A DNA stretch of 20,443 nucleotides from positions 881,878 through 902,320 of the forward strand of contig MU646386.1 of assembly GCA_026770585.1 (NCBI GenBank), written 5' to 3'. Shown one piece after another: positions 18,101 to 20,443 of the stretch (positions within the stretch are counted from its first letter, which is position 1; each line of letters starts with the position of its first letter). Below the pieces are notes generated by a model. It did no database searches and was not told where the DNA came from. It saw only the letters and a list, made by a program, of their open reading frames with translations. The position numbers and the translations under genes were made by a program. The DNA comes from Baffinella frigidus. Its lineage: Eukaryota; Cryptophyceae; Cryptomonadales; Baffinellaceae.

Positions 18101-19070
18101 TCATAACCTGTTGGTATTGATAACCGTCTCTCTCGCGCAGCAAAAAACGACAACGGGGAAGCGCAAGGCGGCGGGGGGGGATTCACGGGTACCTCCTCCC
18201 ACCCCCAATAATCTTCCAGAGATTTGATGGCATTCGTTCATAGCCACGCCAGATCACACGTGGGAACTTCAGGACGTTTCGCTTGAAAGCGGTTTTGTGG
18301 TACAAGTCCCGCATTGTTGCGGAGGATACGATTCACTTTTGGCGTGGTTCTCCCCCAATCGCCAGAATTAACTCTAGACAAATCCCACTTGTGATCTGGC
18401 GTGGCTATGCTCGGATGAGTTATGGCCTTGGTAGACCACCTGCCAGTTGTAATCTTCCAGAGAGAGAGTAGCGTGTCCTTCGTTTGCGGCTCCATTCGTA
18501 TGCACGAGTCGTGGGGACCGTAACATACAGAAGGGGTTCGTAACCTTGCGGTGGGGCTCGCAACCTGCAGGAAGAGCGGGCGTTCAAGGTGCGGCGCACG
18601 GACGTGGCGGGCGTGGCTGACGAGGAGGAGTCTCTCGAAGAGTCCCTCAAGAACGAGGTCTGTCTCAAACTCGCTACAAGTCCATTGTTAAATCGAGGGA
18701 GCGGTACAAAGGTAAAACACCCTGGTACGAAAATATTTGAATTTAAAACGGCTTGGTACGGAACGAGTTGTACGGGCGTGGCGGGCATGGCGGACAAGGA
18801 TGAGTCTCTCGAGGAGTCCCTCAAAAACCAGGGTATGCGCCCCCCGAAGTAGCTCACGGTTTTGGGCTTCGGCCGCCCGTGACCGGTGTATTAGCGCACC
18901 AACGGCTGGGTTTGCTGCGCCCACACCCTAAACTCTAATCTCCAACCCCTCAACCCTCAACCCCAAAGCAGGGTTCGATGTGGCGGGTGAACCCAGCGGC
19001 GTTCATGTGGGACCTTCTCAATTTTCCTCTCCCTCTCTCTCTCCCGCTCTCTCACTCTTTCGCTCTCTCA

Positions 19071-19115
<45 letters not shown>

Positions 19116-19853
19116 CCCTCGACCGCAAACCGCAGGGGTCAATGTGGCGGGTGAACCCAGCGGCGTTCATGTGGGACTTCCGCGCACTAGCGATCCAGCA
19201 GCTCATGACCGACCGCTACGGGCCATCCACCGCGTCCCTCATGTCCCTGCTGCTACGCACGGTACGAGGCCGAGGGTTGAGGGTTTAGGGATGGGCGCGT
19301 TTGTTTTGACATGCTGATTGCAAACTCCTAAACCCTAGACCCTAAACCCTAAACCCTAAACCCTAAACCCTAAACCCCAAACCCCAAACCCTAAACCCCG
19401 AACCCCAAACCCCAAAACCTAAACCCCAAACCCTCACCCAGGTGCGCAGCAAAGCGCTCTTAGTGAACAACGTCACCTCCGGAAACATCCCTGTCGCTTC
19501 GGTAAACCCCCCAAACCTCAAACCCTAAACCTTATACCCCAAACCTTATACCCTAAACCCTAAACCCTAACCTCTGAACCCTAAACCCTGAACCCTAAGC
19601 TCTAAACCCTCAACCCTAAACCCTAAACCCTGAACCCTCAACCCTACACCATAAATTAAATCGTAAACCCCAAACCCTAAACTCCAAACCATACACCATG
19701 AATCAAACCCTAAACCCTAAAACCTGACCCCCAAACCCTAAACCCCAACCCCAGGTGGAGGCGATGCTGCGGGAACACAAACTGTCGAACGAGGAGGAGC
19801 ACGTGAAGCGGACGTGGAACGAGACCTCCGAGGCCCTCATCGCTCTCTGCCAG
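15131..19853 (+). CDS. POLR3C: RNA polymerase III subunit RPC3/RPC82, N-terminal part (runs off window)
   Basis: Ten phase-consistent exons give 302 residues: 15131-15283, 15693-15775, 16016-16115, 16917-16984, 17405-17486, 18141-18188, 18571-18657, 19136-19261, 19442-19501 and 19755-19853. The first matches the RPC82 N-terminal winged helix (IVRQHLGDHA then QLRNCLLVLVQHNL). Exons 2-3 give LLRLRYPKFCAHIHSLHGED, and exon 5 LVADKYVTRVI. Exons 6-7 are a basic then acidic linker (GKRKAAGG; DEEESLEESL). Exon 8 resembles the next winged helix (MWRVNPAAFMWDFRALAIQQ). RPC3 works with RPC6 and RPC7 in Pol III initiation at tRNA and 5S genes. The start codon lies in an unidentified upstream exon. Known RPC3 proteins are about 530-650 residues, so roughly half is beyond the window. 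Confidence 0.85.
15284..15692. other. POLR3C intron 1
   Basis: GT (15284) to AG (15692), 409 bp. It lacks the telomere-like tract and shadow exons seen elsewhere. A short CTTGTACACTTTACAGTGTACA foldback (ACTTTACAGT centre) lies near 15477-15498. Confidence 0.6.
15950..16010 (+). repeat. telomere-like tract at an acceptor
   Basis: Three exact CCCTAAA units and variants run into a C run and CTAAAACAG, the acceptor of the POLR3C exon at 16016. Here the sense strand is the plus strand and is again the C-rich one. Confidence 0.9.
16151..16199. repeat. tandem pair of palindromic 24-26-mers
   Basis: TTCTTGGTTGGATATCAACC and TTCTTGGTCGGATATCAACC, each followed by AAG, are adjacent direct copies. 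Each unit is itself a hairpin (CTTGGTT/AACCAAG around GATATC). They lie between POLR3C exon 16016-16115 and its shadow copy. Confidence 0.85.
16259..16307 (+). pseudogene. shadow copy of POLR3C exon 16016-16115 (3' end with donor)
   Basis: It repeats AAGATCATGCAGG and the whole GATTCAGGACGCACCACCTG GGCCCAG end, followed by GTGCGG (real donor GTGCCT). The only changes are around TTACCC for CGATCC. It lies downstream of the real exon and just before the element at 16324. Confidence 0.9.
16324..16461 (+). mobile_element. introner-like miniature element with inverted termini (best copy)
   Basis: Termini TAGCTCTGCCTC (16324-16335) and GAGACAGAGCTA (16450-16461) are inverted repeats with 11 of 12 matches, enclosing 138 bp. 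Inside are a GGTTGACCGACTATTCCCAA stretch, a GCATGCTGGGTGTGTGG block and the palindrome CTCACCAAATTGGTG near 16420-16434. There is no coding capacity. It begins 17 bases into the region after a duplicated donor (16308). It resembles a MITE. Confidence 0.8.
16610..16766 (+). pseudogene. two shadow copies of POLR3C exon 16917-16984 (5' end)
   Basis: CAGATCCGGTCGTTTTGCGT GGAC occurs at 16611-16634 and again from 16739, each after a usable acceptor (CTGCAG, TTTTCAG). It then occurs for the third, complete time at 16915. The second copy shares further bases (GCGGGC). Both copies are upstream of the real exon. Confidence 0.9.
16985..17404 (+). other. POLR3C intron 4, telomere-like tract and GTGTGTCT repeats
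   Basis: A CCCTAAA/CCCTGAA/CACTAAA tract runs from about 17003 to 17170, near the donor end instead of the acceptor end. Two GTACCGGGACGAGG and GTACCAGGAACC-like blocks follow. The intron ends in four to five copies of a GACACCC...GTGTGTCTAAC/GAC unit (17300-17404) leading to the acceptor GACACAG. Confidence 0.7.
17459..17830 (+). repeat. 168-bp tandem repeat carrying an exon end and donor
   Basis: The unit starting CGTCCCTGAAAAACGCGCCG begins at 17459, 17627 and 17795, exactly 168 bp apart. Copies 1 and 2 are nearly identical and copy 3 is cut off near 17830. Each unit holds the last 28 bases of POLR3C exon 17405-17486, its GTCTCTTT donor region, and an element core (CTCACAAATTTGGTGAG palindrome, GTTGACGGATTTGTACAG, GTGTCAAC). 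Three identical donors therefore lie in series. A 144-residue minus-strand open frame here exists only because 168 is a multiple of three. Confidence 0.95.
18209..18463 (+). mobile_element. CCACGCCAGAT-terminus element flanked by 14-bp direct repeats
   Basis: CATAGCCACGCCAGATCACA CGTGGGA (18239-18265) and its complement (18383-18409) match at 26 of 27 positions. Outside them, TAATCTTCCAGAGA is repeated exactly at 18209-18222 and 18450-18463, as a target duplication or an internal direct repeat would be. It lies in the POLR3C intron between exons 18141-18188 and 18571-18657. It encodes no transposase. Confidence 0.75.
18774..18831 (+). pseudogene. shadow copy of POLR3C exon 18571-18657 (3' end with donor)
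   Basis: It encodes GVAGMADKDESLEESLKN and is followed by a GTATGC donor. The real exon ends GVADEEESLEESLKNE then GTCTGT. The reading frame stays open and the donor is better than the real one, so alternative use is possible if an acceptor exists upstream. It lies downstream of the real exon. Confidence 0.8.
18972..19013 (+). pseudogene. shadow copy of POLR3C exon 19136-19261 (5' end)
   Basis: After the acceptor CCAAAGCAG the sequence GGTTCGATGTGGCGGGTGAA CCCAGCGGCGTTCATGTGGG matches the real exon start (GGGTCAATGTGG...), then diverges at GACCTTCTC. It lies upstream of the real exon, just after a C-rich telomere-like tract (18923-18968). Confidence 0.9.
19020..19112 (+). repeat. CT-rich microsatellite
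   Basis: Irregular CTCTC and CGCTCT units grade into a pure (CT)n run of about 30 bases, upstream of the acceptor of exon 19136-19261. It can serve as a long polypyrimidine tract. Confidence 0.9.
19268..19755 (+). repeat. telomere-like tracts in two adjacent POLR3C introns
   Basis: The intron after exon 19136-19261 starts with a short G-rich block (GAGGGTTGAGGGTTTAGGG, 19271-19289). It then carries C-rich CCCTAAA units (19326-19435) up to the acceptor CACCCAG. The next intron (19502-19754) is almost pure CCCTAAA, CCCCAAA and CCCTGAA variants, from donor GTAAACC to acceptor CCCCAG. In the first intron the G-rich and C-rich blocks could pair and bring the splice sites together. Confidence 0.9.
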
Positions 19854-19891
19854 GTACATATATAAGTCATGTAACTGTATTGCTATATCAC

Positions 19892-20019
19892 TACCACGCC
19901 AGATTGGATGCGGGTGTTGATTTTAAAAAACACCACAGGTGGTGTTTGTTAACTTTTGAAAACCACTGCTTGAGGGGAAATTGACTTGTGGCAGCCCCTT
20001 CCAAGAATTTGGCGTGGTA
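19892..20019 (+). mobile_element. miniature element with TACCACGCCAGATT termini
   Basis: TACCACGCCAGATT (19892-19905) and AATTTGGCGTGGTA (20006-20019) are inverted repeats with one mismatch, enclosing 128 bp. Inside is the hairpin AAACACCAC-AG-GTGGTGTTT (19928-19947). The termini resemble those of the element at 18239-18409, so both belong to one family. Confidence 0.7.
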
Positions 20020-20033
20020 TATATCTTCAACTA

Positions 20034-20178
20034 TTTTTGTATGTATGCGTGTTTGTATGTATGTGTGTTTGTATGTATGTATGTATGCATGTATGTATGT
20101 ATGTATGTATGTATGTATCTATGTATCTATGTATCTATGTATCTATGTATCTATGTATCTATGTATCTATGTATCTAT

Positions 20179-20214
<36 letters not shown>

Positions 20215-20217
20215 GTA
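20034..20217 (+). repeat. compound TGTA / TATC / CA / TA microsatellite
   Basis: (TATG)n, then (TATCTATG)n, (AC)n and (AT)n runs follow each other without break. Three overlapping open frames rich in Met, Tyr, Cys and Val are translations of the repeat, not genes. Confidence 0.95.
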
Positions 20218-20261
20218 TATATGTTTATATCTACATGTGCAGTTATGTAACTATAGCTACA

Positions 20262-20325
20262 CGAGGAGGGGCATGTGAAGCGGACGTGAAACGAGACCTC
20301 TGAGGCCCGCGTCGCTCTCTACCAG
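20262..20325 (+). pseudogene. broken shadow copy of POLR3C exon 19755-19853 (3' end)
   Basis: It matches CGAGGAGGAGCACGTGAAGC GGACGTGGAACGAGACCTC and the CTCTACCAG|GTATAA end, but TGG has become TGA (20287-20289), closing the frame. It is downstream of the real exon, just past the microsatellite. It shows that such copies decay and are not needed. Confidence 0.9.
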
Positions 20326-20340
20326 GTATAACTACATGTA

Positions 20341-20443
<103 letters not shown>

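Noticed and set aside
19981-20303. Three overlapping Met/Tyr/Cys/Val-rich open frames
   Set aside because: They are direct translations of TATG, TATC and TA microsatellites.

Overview
The window is nuclear DNA from an intron-rich eukaryote, most likely a protist or alga with a TTTAGGG-type telomeric motif. The reasons are many short exons (37-153 nt) bounded by GT/AG with matching codon phases, degenerate CCCTAAA-like repeats in most introns, miniature transposon-like elements, and eukaryote-only proteins (an RNA polymerase III subunit and a BTB-BACK protein). There are no prokaryotic operons or ribosome-binding sites. I cannot name the species.

Layout. 1-3300 is mostly repeats and miniature elements around one unrecognised plus-strand exon pair (1557-1796, 1959-2147). 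3396-4361 (minus) is a small three-exon gene for a predicted single-pass membrane protein of 141 residues with a coiled-coil-like tail. 4400-6000 holds a 248-bp-offset duplication and a dispersed repeat family. 6570-14059 (minus) carries 17 phase-consistent exons encoding BTB, then BACK, then leucine-rich repeats. It reads as one gene, plausibly a Cullin-3 adaptor with an LRR substrate-binding part. Its extreme 5' and 3' ends are unresolved. 14.43-15.13 kb is the divergent intergenic region. 15131-19853 (plus) carries ten phase-consistent exons of the RNA polymerase III subunit RPC3/RPC82 (POLR3C), which runs off the right edge. The window ends in microsatellites.

The unusual biology is in the introns. 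(1) Telomere-like repeats lie mostly with the C-rich strand as the sense strand and often run straight into the 3' splice site, where they supply CTAAA (branch-point-like) and pyrimidine tracts. (2) Most exons have partial 'shadow' copies obeying a polarity rule: copies of exon 3' ends (with donor) lie downstream, and copies of exon 5' ends (with acceptor) lie upstream. One copy is inverted. (3) A roughly 140-bp element with TAGCTCTG(C/T)CTC-type inverted termini sits 4-17 nt inside introns, directly after genuine or duplicated splice donors in both large genes, like an introner. A 168-bp tandem repeat containing exon end, donor and element core shows a recent stage of the process.

All gene models come from reading the sequence by eye. 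Exon joins rest on phase, splice sites and family resemblance, not on transcript data.
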